DNA of 64,000 bases, taken from NCBI GenBank assembly GCA_020633655.1, contig JACKDF010000002.1, positions 124,001-188,000 on the forward strand, given 5' to 3'. The stretch is from Deferribacteres bacterium. Lineage in GTDB: Bacteria > Zhuqueibacterota > Zhuqueibacteria > Zhuqueibacterales > Geothermadaptataceae. The position numbers were made by a program, and so were the translations under genes. Shown piece by piece: positions 23,885 through 31,837 of the stretch. The notes under the pieces are model-generated. The model saw only the letters and a program-made list of their open reading frames with translations, made no database searches and was not told the origin of the DNA. Every line of letters begins with the position of its first letter. Position 1 is the stretch's first letter.

Positions 23885-25903
23885 TTACCAGATTTTTACA
23901 CGTTTATCTTTCGGACGGAAGAGTTTATCGCCTTCCTTTACCTGATATACTTTGTAGAATTCAGGCATGTTGCTGACAATACCATTGGTGCGGTACTCGC
24001 TTGGCGAATGCGGATCGGTGATCAGGCGTTCGCGTAAGGCTTCGTCACGGTATTTACGGCCCCAGACCTGTGCCCAGCCAAGGAAGAAGCGTTCATCCCC
24101 TGTTAAACCGTCGATAACGGGCGCTTCTTTGCCACTGAGGGCGCGTTTGTACGCATGGAAAGCGACGGTCAAACCGCCAAGGTCAGCGACGTTCTCACCG
24201 AGGGTGAGCTTGCCGTTAACATGCATCGTGTCGATTGGATTAAATGCGTTGTATTCTTCGACCATGAGGTTGGCACGTTTAACAAATTCTTCGCCGTCTT
24301 CCTCTGTCCACCAGTCTTCCAGATTGCCATCGCCGTTGTATTGACGGCCGCTGTCATCGAACCCGTGGGTAATTTCGTGGCCAATAACCGCACCGATTCC
24401 ACCGTAATTAACGGCATCGTCGGCTTCCATATTGAAGAAAGGTGGTTGTAAAATCGCAGCCGGAAAAACAACCTCATTCATGGATGAATTATAATAGGCG
24501 TTGACCGTTTGCGGTGTCATGTGCCACTCGTTGCGGTCGATCGGTTTACCCAGTTTTTCGATTTCCCGTTTATGATCCAGCAAGGAGGCGCGACGGACGT
24601 TTCCGAACAGATCATCTTTTTTAATCTCCAGTTCGGAATAATCTTTCCATTCGTCCGGGTAGCCAATTTTAGCGTTGAACATGGACAATTTTTCCAGTGC
24701 CTTGACTTTTGTCGCGTCACTCATCCAGTCCAGATTTTCGATGCGCATTTTCATGGCATATTTCAAATTCTCGACCAGCTGCTTCATACGCTCCTTTGCT
24801 GCAGGTTTGAAGTATCGCTCAACATAAAGTTTACCAACCAATTCACCCATAGCGCCCTGAACCGTGCCTACACCTCGTTCCCAACGCGGACGCTGTGCCT
24901 GAATACCGCGTAGTTTTTTCCGGTACATATTGAAATTTTCAACTACAAAATCATTGCTCAACAGACGGGCTGCTCCAGTCAATACTCGCCATGTATAGTA
25001 AGTTTTCCAATCTTCCAAAGAGACTTTGGCAAAAATTCCATCCAATGCTTTGAGATAACTCGGTTGGTTTACATTGACGCTGTCTTCCTTGCCGAAACCG
25101 GCTGTATTCGCGTACAGATTCCAATCCCAATTTGGCATCATGCTGTTGAGATCGGCCAATGCCATTTTGTTGTAGGTTTTCACCGGATCGCGGTTTTCTA
25201 CACGTGTCCAGTGGTTTTCTGCGAGCATTTTTTCAATTTCGAGAATACGAAGCGCTTTCGCCTGGCTATTCGCGATTCCAGCCAAATCAAACATCTTTTC
25301 GATGTGTGCTACTAAATCAGCTCGTAAATCGACGAACCGCTGATCTTCTTTGAGGTAGTAATCGCGGTCAGGCAGGCTCAAACCACTCTGGTAGATATTA
25401 ACGATGTATTGCGTGGAATTTTTCTGATCCTGATCGATGAACGGACTGAATAGATTACGAACGCTCAGGGTCTCGAGGTAACCGGCATATTCCACCAAAT
25501 CAGCTTTGCTTTGCAGACTCTTAATTTTGTCTAATTCAGGCTGCACAGGTGTTATACCCAATTCATCCAGTTTCACGCTGTCCATGTAGCTGGCATACAT
25601 GTCGCCAACTTTTTGTGCTGTGCTGCCTTCGGCTTTGTCCGTCAGTGCACCCGCTTCGTCGATGATGATCCGTAAATTTTCCTGCGCTTCATCATAGAGC
25701 TTCTCAAAGGAACCGTAAACACTTTTATCCGCGGGAATTTCAAATTCGTTCAGCCAGGTTCCGTTCATATAACGGTAGTAATCATCCTGAGGGCGAACTT
25801 CGGTATCCATTTTAGCCAGTTCGATACCGGATTGTTTTGGTTTCTGCTCACAGGCAAACAGAATAACCATTGTGATGAGTAAAAAAGGAATGACTTTGCG
25901 CAT
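23885..25903 (-). CDS. pepO: M13-family (PepO/neprilysin-like) zinc metallopeptidase, lipoprotein
   Basis: A 672-residue lipoprotein (lipobox ILFAC, Cys18). The N-terminal helical domain begins VRPQDDYYRYMNGTWL, typical of M13. The zinc site is HEITH (H509, E510, H513) with third ligand E570 in ENVADLGG; NAYYNSSMNEVVFPAAIL is the usual edge-strand motif, and the protein ends with the conserved CKVW-like ending (here KRVKIW). It cleaves oligopeptides on the amino side of hydrophobic residues in the periplasm. It has its own promoter region (upstream of 25903) and a strong terminator. All catalytic residues are intact. Confidence 0.95.
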   Translation of the reverse strand: MRKVIPFLLITMVILFACEQKPKQSGIELAKMDTEVRPQDDYYRYMNGTWLNEFEIPADKSVYGSFEKLYDEAQENLRIIIDEAGALTDKAEGSTAQKVGDMYASYMDSVKLDELGITPVQPELDKIKSLQSKADLVEYAGYLETLSVRNLFSPFIDQDQKNSTQYIVNIYQSGLSLPDRDYYLKEDQRFVDLRADLVAHIEKMFDLAGIANSQAKALRILEIEKMLAENHWTRVENRDPVKTYNKMALADLNSMMPNWDWNLYANTAGFGKEDSVNVNQPSYLKALDGIFAKVSLEDWKTYYTWRVLTGAARLLSNDFVVENFNMYRKKLRGIQAQRPRWERGVGTVQGAMGELVGKLYVERYFKPAAKERMKQLVENLKYAMKMRIENLDWMSDATKVKALEKLSMFNAKIGYPDEWKDYSELEIKKDDLFGNVRRASLLDHKREIEKLGKPIDRNEWHMTPQTVNAYYNSSMNEVVFPAAILQPPFFNMEADDAVNYGGIGAVIGHEITHGFDDSGRQYNGDGNLEDWWTEEDGEEFVKRANLMVEEYNAFNPIDTMHVNGKLTLGENVADLGGLTVAFHAYKRALSGKEAPVIDGLTGDERFFLGWAQVWGRKYRDEALRERLITDPHSPSEYRTNGIVSNMPEFYKVYQVKEGDKLFRPKDKRVKIW

Positions 25904-26217
25904 ATTCCTCCTCCGTAAAATTTATTGGATTGAATGAATTTCCGTTTGTTTTACGTGATGTCTTCCATTCGGAAACTGTAATTTTTGCAAACAGTTAATT
26001 AAAGAATTTTTTCACTCTTAGACAAGTAAGAAAGTAAGCATTTCGTCACGAAGCGGACGCCGGACTATTCAAAGCAGAAGCGTTCGTTGATTTGCAGAGG
26101 AATACACTTCCTTCCATAAACTCAGCTTCCAGTATTCCCCAATTCAGCCTGAATCGGTATGGAAGAAACGCTAATCGATTTGCAAAATTAACAAATATTG
26201 CGTTTATTATGCCCGAC

Positions 26218-26685
26218 ATGAAGATAACAGTTTACGCTTTTGGCAAAATGAAAACGAAATTCTGGCTAGCTGCCTGCAATGAATTTGCGAAACGATTGCA
26301 GCATTATGTTTCTTTTGAATTGAAAGAACTGAAAGATAGCCGGTTCAACGAGAAAAATAGTAGCAGTGCCATCGAGGACGAATCAGCACGATTGTTATCA
26401 ATGATTCCCTCGACTACTTTTTTTGTTGCGCTGGACGGGAGTGGAAGTCAGTTCTCCTCGCTGCAATTCGCCCGTTTTTTTGAAGAAAAACAGAATTTTG
26501 GTCCAGCGGAAATAGCTTTTGCCATCGGTGGCGCTTTTGGTTTCTCGCAAGCCGTTTTGCAGCGCGCTGATCTTGTTCTCTCACTCTCTCAGATGACATT
26601 TCCGCACGAATTGGCCCGCGTTATTTTGTTTGAACAAATTTATCGCGCATTCACTATATTGCGCGGTGAGAAATATCATAAATAA
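26218..26685 (+). CDS. rlmH: 23S rRNA pseudouridine-1915 N3-methyltransferase
   Basis: ATG 26218 gives 155 residues, exactly the E. coli RlmH length; the frame extends further upstream without conservation. The SPOUT-fold features are MKITVYAFGK at the start, VALDGSGSQFSS (~73-84), FAIGGAFGF (~105-113) and the C-terminal SLSQMTFPHELARVILFEQIYRA split motif ending RGEKYHK. It methylates the pseudouridine at position 1915 in helix 69 of 23S rRNA, in assembled 70S ribosomes. GGAFGF instead of the more usual GGADG(L) is a small variation. Confidence 0.93.
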   Translation: MKITVYAFGKMKTKFWLAACNEFAKRLQHYVSFELKELKDSRFNEKNSSSAIEDESARLLSMIPSTTFFVALDGSGSQFSSLQFARFFEEKQNFGPAEIAFAIGGAFGFSQAVLQRADLVLSLSQMTFPHELARVILFEQIYRAFTILRGEKYHK

Positions 26686-26714
26686 AATTCTGATATAAAA
26701 TCGGGAAAAGACCA

Positions 26715-26843
26715 GGGCTGTGTCAAAACATAAATAGAACGAAGGCGACCCGCCGCGGGGAATGTGCTTTGGGCTCAGCGAGGACGCTTTCGCTCTATGA
26801 AAATAGCTTTTGGGGTCATAAATAATGTGTTTTGACTCAGCCC
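26715..26843. repeat. 129-bp MITE-like long hairpin
   Basis: Terminal inverted repeats GGGCTGTGTCAAAACA (26715-26730) and the complement of 26828-26843 differ at one of 16 positions. Inner arms AGAACGAAGGCG and CGCTTTCGCTCT also pair (10 of 12). It occupies most of the gap between rlmH and the dehydratase gene. GACC occurs just outside each end, a possible short target duplication. Confidence 0.6.
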
Positions 26844-26892
26844 CGACCTATTCACCAATCTTTGATCTTTTCCCTCAAAAAAGGACAAAGCC

Positions 26893-27888
26893 ATGTCGCA
26901 CGGTATCACGTTAAAAGATGTTTTGCTGGCAAAACAACGCATTGCACCGTTTCTTAAACCCACACCTGCGCTGAATTTTAAAAGTCTGGATCGCCTTTTC
27001 GGCTGCGAATTGTGGATTAAGTTTGAGAATCATTTACCTACAGGCGCTTTCAAAATTCGTGGGGGTATAAATCTATGCTCTCAATTAAAAGAGCAGGGAT
27101 TCAAGGGCGGTTTAATCGCTGCTTCCACAGGGAATCACGGTCAGTCTGTGGCTCACGCCGGGCAACTTTTCGGCTTTCCCGTAAAAATTGTTGTCCCGGA
27201 AAAAGCAAACATGGACAAAGTCAGGGCGATGGAGAACTTTGGGGCAGAAGTTATTTTTCACGGCATGAACTATTCTTATTGCTGCGTATTTGCTGAAAAT
27301 TTTGCCAGCGATCACGACTGGCGTTATGTTTCCGGAGGTGATGAACCCGCTCTCGTACCCGGTGTCGGAACGTACACACTGGAACTGCTCGAAACTATTC
27401 CCACCCTCGATACGATATTTGTGCCTGTTGGAGGGGGGAGCGGAGCCTCGGGAACATGTATTGTGGCCCATAGTGTCAATCCGAAAATCAACGTGATTGG
27501 AGTGCAGTCAGCCCACGCGGATTCAATCTACCAGTCCATAAAAACAGGGGAATTTTGTAAAACCCATTCGGCCGATACTTTTGCTGAAGGATTGGCTACA
27601 TTGCAACCCTTTGAATACACTTTGAATATTTTACGCCAGGAGTTGGATGATATTGTTTGTGTCGATGACAACGAACTTCGGCATGCGGTTCGTCTGTTGT
27701 TGAACCATACACACAACATCGCTGAAGGCGCTGGCGCGGCAGCGTTGGCTGCAGCCTGGCAGGCGCGAAGTGCGGTGGCGGGTAAACGCGTTGGTATCAT
27801 TTTGTCTGGAGGAAATTTGACGGAAACGCAGTTGAGGAATATTTTAGAAGACAGCCTGGACGACGAACGGTTAAGTGGTAAAGAATAG
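26893..27888 (+). CDS. Threonine/serine dehydratase-like PLP enzyme
   Basis: A fold-type II PLP enzyme of 331 residues: the Schiff-base lysine is K54 in TGAFKIRGG, the substrate loop is ASTGNHGQS (~75-83) and the phosphate cup is PVGGGSGASG (~178-187). It deaminates threonine or serine to 2-oxoacids. There is no C-terminal ACT-like regulatory domain, so it is the short catabolic or hydroxyaspartate-lyase type rather than biosynthetic IlvA with feedback control. GGGSGASG in place of GGGGL(I/A)xG, and H-G-M-N-Y-S at ~118, suggest a divergent subgroup. AAAGGAC precedes the start. Confidence 0.85.
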   Translation: MSHGITLKDVLLAKQRIAPFLKPTPALNFKSLDRLFGCELWIKFENHLPTGAFKIRGGINLCSQLKEQGFKGGLIAASTGNHGQSVAHAGQLFGFPVKIVVPEKANMDKVRAMENFGAEVIFHGMNYSYCCVFAENFASDHDWRYVSGGDEPALVPGVGTYTLELLETIPTLDTIFVPVGGGSGASGTCIVAHSVNPKINVIGVQSAHADSIYQSIKTGEFCKTHSADTFAEGLATLQPFEYTLNILRQELDDIVCVDDNELRHAVRLLLNHTHNIAEGAGAAALAAAWQARSAVAGKRVGIILSGGNLTETQLRNILEDSLDDERLSGKE

Positions 27889-27932
27889 AATTTGTCAAAT
27901 CTATGGAAGTATTGCTAAAACACCTTTGGAAT

Positions 27933-28580
27933 TTATTCCTGTTTTGCACCCAGTTCCGGCCGCAGAAATTCTTCCCGCCAATCGATGTCCGATGCACGCA
28001 ATTTTCGGCTTAAACCGACGGCTGAATTCAGGTGCTTCAAATAGTCCTCTTTGGTGAGGTTGTGCGCGCCAAAGCGTTCGAGTACATCGGTTACCATTTG
28101 AATATCGAAGAGTTGGAATTCACAACGCGTGAGCCATATCCAGAGATGCGCCAGCGCTACTTTGCTGGCGTCCCGGTGATGAAAGAACATCGATTCACCA
28201 AAGAAGGCACCACCTATACTCACGCCGTACAATCCGCCTGCCAGTTCACCATCGTACCAGGATTCCACGCTGTGCGCATAGCCGAAATTGTGTAATTGAC
28301 TGTAGGCATCAATCATAGCGCGGGTGATCCATGTGGGTTCGGATGTTCGGGCACAGGAAGCCATTGTGCGGCGAAAATTGTGGTTCAACGTGACTGCAAA
28401 CCTGCCCTGACGCAAGACACGTTTTAAATCGTGGGGCAGGTGTAAACTGTGGAGCGGCAGGATGCCGCGTGGATTGGCTTCGTACCAGTTGATTTTACCA
28501 GTGGCATCGCCCATGGGAAAAATACCCTGGCTGTAGCCGGCGATGAGGGTACGAATGCTGAGATCGGGTTGAATGTGCAT
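27933..28580 (-). CDS. aat: Leucyl/phenylalanyl-tRNA-protein transferase
   Basis: A 215-residue enzyme of the N-degron pathway that moves Leu or Phe from tRNA to proteins with N-terminal Arg or Lys, marking them for ClpAP. Conserved segments are AGYSQGIFPMGD (~14-25), WYEANPRGILPL (~32-43), WITRAMIDAYSQLHNFGYAHSVESW (described as a block ~82-106), GGLYGVSIGGAFFGESMF and DASKVALAHL. Its start is only 22 bp from that of the divergent DUF1848 gene, so promoters must overlap the coding starts. Confidence 0.94.
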   Translation of the reverse strand: MHIQPDLSIRTLIAGYSQGIFPMGDATGKINWYEANPRGILPLHSLHLPHDLKRVLRQGRFAVTLNHNFRRTMASCARTSEPTWITRAMIDAYSQLHNFGYAHSVESWYDGELAGGLYGVSIGGAFFGESMFFHHRDASKVALAHLWIWLTRCEFQLFDIQMVTDVLERFGAHNLTKEDYLKHLNSAVGLSRKLRASDIDWREEFLRPELGAKQE

Positions 28581-28602
28581 GCAAACAAAATAGCCAAATC
28601 AA

Positions 28603-29502
28603 ATGAGTAAGTGCAATCAAAAAATAATATCGGTATCCCGAAGCACAGATATACCGGCATTTTACAGTAAATGGTTTGCGACGCGCCTGGAGGAGGGTTT
28701 CGCTGAAGTTGTGAATCCGTTCAATTCGAAGCACATAAGAACTGTCTCCCTGCTACCAAATGATGTATCCGCCTTTGTTTTTTGGACGCGCAATGCGCGG
28801 CCATTCTTCGCAAACATATCCCGCCTCGTCGATGGTGGATACCGTTTTTATTTCCACTGGACACTAAACAATTACCCGCGAATATTTGAACCCCGGAATC
28901 CGGCAACAGAACGAGCCATTGCATCTTTTCATGAACTGGCCCACCGTATATCTGCTGAGAAAATCATCTGGCGTTATGACCCGATTCTTTTCAGTACAGA
29001 GACATCGATGCAGTGGCATGTGGAAAACTTTCAATTCCTTGCCGAGAATTTATCGGGTGCAACGCGAAGGTGTATTTTCAGCTTTGTGGATTTGTATAAA
29101 AAAACAAAACGCGCGCTGGAAAAACTCGACGACGATGGCATATTTATTTATGAAGCAGAGGAGCCGGAAAAACGAAATCTGATCAAAAAATTGGCAAACA
29201 TCAGCGCTCAAAACCGTATTCAGCTCGCTGCATGTTGTGAAGATGCGTTGCTCTCCATAGACCAGGTCGAGAAGGCCCGCTGCATTGATGCGCACTATGT
29301 GCAAAATATTTATCCTGATTTATCAGTCGTACCGGGAAGAAAGGCCACGCGGCCGCAGTGCGGTTGCAGCGACAGTGTTGATATAGGCGCGTACGACAGT
29401 TGCCTTTTTGGTTGTGTGTATTGCTACGCCAATCGCGATTTTTCCGGGCGCAGTCGAAAGCGGTTTCAGTCCCATAATCCGAAAAATCACCGGTTGATAT
29501 AG
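28603..29502 (+). CDS. DUF1848 family protein with C-terminal cysteine cluster
   Basis: A 299-residue protein opening IISVSRSTDIPAFYSKWF, followed by PNDVSAFVFWTRNARP and IIWRYDPILFS, all typical of DUF1848. The C-terminus has CGCSDSVDIGAYDSC followed by LFGCVYCYAN, a CX3CX2C-type cluster at the end rather than the beginning of the chain, suggesting an Fe-S site and a relation to SPL-like radical SAM proteins. No function is established. It is transcribed divergently from aat. Confidence 0.82.
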   Translation: MSKCNQKIISVSRSTDIPAFYSKWFATRLEEGFAEVVNPFNSKHIRTVSLLPNDVSAFVFWTRNARPFFANISRLVDGGYRFYFHWTLNNYPRIFEPRNPATERAIASFHELAHRISAEKIIWRYDPILFSTETSMQWHVENFQFLAENLSGATRRCIFSFVDLYKKTKRALEKLDDDGIFIYEAEEPEKRNLIKKLANISAQNRIQLAACCEDALLSIDQVEKARCIDAHYVQNIYPDLSVVPGRKATRPQCGCSDSVDIGAYDSCLFGCVYCYANRDFSGRSRKRFQSHNPKNHRLI

Positions 29503-29925
29503 ACCAGAATGCGTGAAAACGATAAGTTTGCCCGGGCGTTTCGGCAAGCTCAACGACCGGGTGCGGAATTTGCCGAAGTGCCCGGTCGAATACAATCCGG
29601 ATTTGACACTTCGATATTACTCCGTGCAGGCATGCTCAATCTCTACGCTTTTTCACACAGTCCGGATATTTGCAGTGCAGTCTTTGGACTGGAATCCGTT
29701 GGGAGTTGCACCTCGTGCAGCAAGCATATAGTGAAATCGACCAATTCGATTGGATCTGTGTTTGGGATTCATGTAGCACTGCTCGGCCAAATTAAACACC
29801 CTTCAGATTTTTATTGCAATTCTGCTCAATTCTTGCCACTTTAATTGAAATTTTCACTGGAGTTTAGGGCTGTTTTGCACTTTGCATGAAACACAACTTT
29901 TAACTGAAACAGCGGAAACGGGAAG
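29503..29925. other. Intergenic region with a degenerate GC-rich repeat
   Basis: About 420 bp with no convincing gene. Bases ~29528-29593 (GGGCGTTTCGGCAAGCTCAA and TTTGCCGAAGTGCCCGGTCG) are self-complementary and, on the minus strand, read GTTGAGCTTGCCGAAACGCC, similar to the middle of family A repeats. Small open frames here are best explained by this repeat. Confidence 0.5.
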
Positions 29926-30234
29926 ATGGAATCCGATAAATTAACTCTCGATAATGCTACCGCACTCTATGCGCTTTCAATTGTTGCAATAATACTGGCA
30001 TGGATTATCATTCACAGTATTTACGAAGGCTACCGTAAATCTTTCCATTGGCGATGGGCAATTATATTGATTTTGTCCATTATCAGTTACGTGCAATTCA
30101 TTTGGCGTACCGGCACTTTTAGTTTTATGGTGAACAAAGCTTCGGAAATGTTGAAATCGGAATCGAAGCAGAGTGAAGAGAAACCGCCTGGGACAAAGGA
30201 TAAAACACCCGAGACTAAGGATAAAACACAATAA
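29926..30234 (+). CDS. Small membrane protein of unknown function
   Basis: A 102-residue protein with two predicted membrane segments (~12-30, LYALSIVAIILAWIIIHSI; and ~43-58, WAIILILSIISYVQFIW) and a charged Lys/Thr-rich tail with a duplicated KDKTPETKDKT. No family is recognised. It ends 8 bp before the acetyltransferase gene, so the two are probably co-transcribed. Confidence 0.55.
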   Translation: MESDKLTLDNATALYALSIVAIILAWIIIHSIYEGYRKSFHWRWAIILILSIISYVQFIWRTGTFSFMVNKASEMLKSESKQSEEKPPGTKDKTPETKDKTQ

Positions 30235-30242
30235 CGCTTCTT

Positions 30243-31112
30243 ATGACCTCTGTTAGTCTGCAAAATTTCTCACCCCTGCAAGTACTTGATCCAGCACTTT
30301 ATTCTGATGTAGCGAAGAATTTTTTACAAAAGAACAATCTGCCAACAATAAAGACGGATGAAATCACGCGTGTCGCTGAAGTACTGCATATTTTTCTGCA
30401 AATTCCTTATGAAAATCTAAGTAAAATCATGAAAGTAAACCGCATGCATCAGGATGCAATGGCTATCCGTTTGCCCAACGAAGTGTGGGAGGATTTTCAG
30501 CGGTTTCGCCTTGGTGGCACATGTTTTTCGCTGACCTTTTTTCTACAGACAATCGTGCATTTTCTCGGCTTCGATTGCTATCCTGTCATGGCGCGCATGA
30601 AAATTGGTCCCAACCACCATTGCGCCCTGGTTATCCTCAACAAGGGGCAGCACTTTCTTGCCGATCCGGGTTATGTTCTCGATCTCCCCATGGCGCTATC
30701 GACGCAGCGTATTGTGCAATACCGTAATGCACACACTGGTGTCGAGATTGTGCCTGCAGAGAAAGCTTTGCACTATAATCTCAGTACAATCAGCCGCTCA
30801 GAAAAACAATGGCGCTACGAATTTGCAGATATCCCGACGCATGCAGAGGCCTTTTGGGGGCACTGGCTGCATTCTTTTTCGTGGAATGGCATGAATGAGC
30901 TTTGTCTTTCGCGCAATGAAAAAGACGCCCTGATTTATGTTCGCAAATTCCACATGCGGCAAACCACGATACACGGGAAAAAGAATTTCAATTTAAAACA
31001 AAACCGTGCACAGCTCATCAACGAAGCTTTTGGTATTCCTGAAGCGATCGTCAGGAAGGCCGAGGATGCTTTGCTGGAAAACAAAGAACGCAAGGAGTTG
31101 CTCAATGGCTGA
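30243..31112 (+). CDS. Arylamine N-acetyltransferase-like protein
   Basis: A 289-residue member of the NAT/transglutaminase-like superfamily. The Cys-His-Asp triad is readable as C94 in RLGGTCFSLTF, H126 in GPNHHCALV and D141 in FLADPGYVLD. NATs move acetyl groups from acetyl-CoA to aromatic amines or hydrazines; polyketide-chain amide synthases share the fold. RLGGTCF in place of RGGxCxE and the modified C-terminus point to a divergent member whose substrate is unknown. Its end overlaps the DUF4416 gene by 8 bp, so the pair is coupled. Confidence 0.78.
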   Translation: MTSVSLQNFSPLQVLDPALYSDVAKNFLQKNNLPTIKTDEITRVAEVLHIFLQIPYENLSKIMKVNRMHQDAMAIRLPNEVWEDFQRFRLGGTCFSLTFFLQTIVHFLGFDCYPVMARMKIGPNHHCALVILNKGQHFLADPGYVLDLPMALSTQRIVQYRNAHTGVEIVPAEKALHYNLSTISRSEKQWRYEFADIPTHAEAFWGHWLHSFSWNGMNELCLSRNEKDALIYVRKFHMRQTTIHGKKNFNLKQNRAQLINEAFGIPEAIVRKAEDALLENKERKELLNG

Positions 31113-31650
31113 GGTGATAAAAGTCCCGCCAGTCAAGCTCCTTGTTGCAGCCCTTTATGTGGAATCCAAAAAATTACAGGCAGCTCAGGAACTTTTGTGC
31201 CAGGAATTTGGCCCGATCGATTTTACAAGCAGTCCATATCCCTTCGTCGCAGCATATTATTATGCGCCGGAAATGGGAGAACCGATTAACCGGATTTTAT
31301 TTTCTTTTGAAAATCTGATCGATGCATCGGAATTGGCGCGAGTAAAACACACAACAAATGTGATTGAAAAAAAAACAGCGATTGAGAGTAACCGCTGCGT
31401 CAATCTCGATTCCGGTTATCTCGACTTTGACAAGCTGGTGCTGGCATCGATGAAAAAAGGAGCACAAAAAATTTATGTGGGCAGTGGTGTCTGGGCTGAT
31501 ATGAATCTTATGTACAGCAAAGGCCGATTTCAATCCTTTGCATGGACTTTTCCCGATTTCGCTGAGGGAATTTATGAAAAACCGCTGTTGCGCATTCGCG
31601 AGATTTACAAAGCACAATGGCGCGTTCTTGCAAAATCAAATGAAAAATGA
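31105..31650 (+). CDS. DUF4416 family protein
   Basis: The start ATG 31105 follows AAGGAG inside the end of the previous gene. The 181 residues include PVKLLVAALY, FTSSPYPF, YYAPEMGEPINR, CVNLDSGYLDFDKLVLAS and YSKGRFQSFAWTFPDF, diagnostic of DUF4416, a family widespread in anaerobes with no known function. KIYVGSGVWADMNLMY is the conserved middle. Translational coupling with the NAT-like gene suggests a shared pathway. Confidence 0.85.
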   Translation: MAEVIKVPPVKLLVAALYVESKKLQAAQELLCQEFGPIDFTSSPYPFVAAYYYAPEMGEPINRILFSFENLIDASELARVKHTTNVIEKKTAIESNRCVNLDSGYLDFDKLVLASMKKGAQKIYVGSGVWADMNLMYSKGRFQSFAWTFPDFAEGIYEKPLLRIREIYKAQWRVLAKSNEK

Positions 31651-31656
31651 AGAGGA

Positions 31657-31803
31657 CTCTGACGAGCCTGTCAAAAAAGGGATAAACCGGACGTTGAGCC
31701 TACCTGCACCGAGTCAAGTCGAATCGTCGAAACGGCCGGTTCCACACTCAAATTCGGGCGCTTCGGTAAGCTCTGGGTCCGAATTTGCAAAGTCTCGTCA
31801 GAG
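31657..31803 (+). repeat. Dispersed MITE-like repeat, family A copy 3
   Basis: Perfect 10-bp terminal inverted repeats CTCTGACGAG (31657-31666) and CTCGTCAGAG (31794-31803) enclose AAGGGATAAACCGGACGTTG, GGTTCCACACTCAAATTCGG and GGGTCCGAATTTG. It ends 34 bp before the DUF3748 start and is spuriously open in that gene's frame. Confidence 0.8.
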
Positions 31804-31837
31804 TTGGCACTACATTAATCACAAAAGGGAGGAATCG

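Noticed and set aside
29509..29844. Small open frames between DUF1848 and the membrane protein
   Set aside because: They read a GC-rich palindromic repeat and have no family resemblance or ribosome site.
31538..31837. Longer frame for the DUF3748 protein
   Set aside because: It runs through the end of the DUF4416 gene and a whole repeat element; the lipobox requires the start at 31838.
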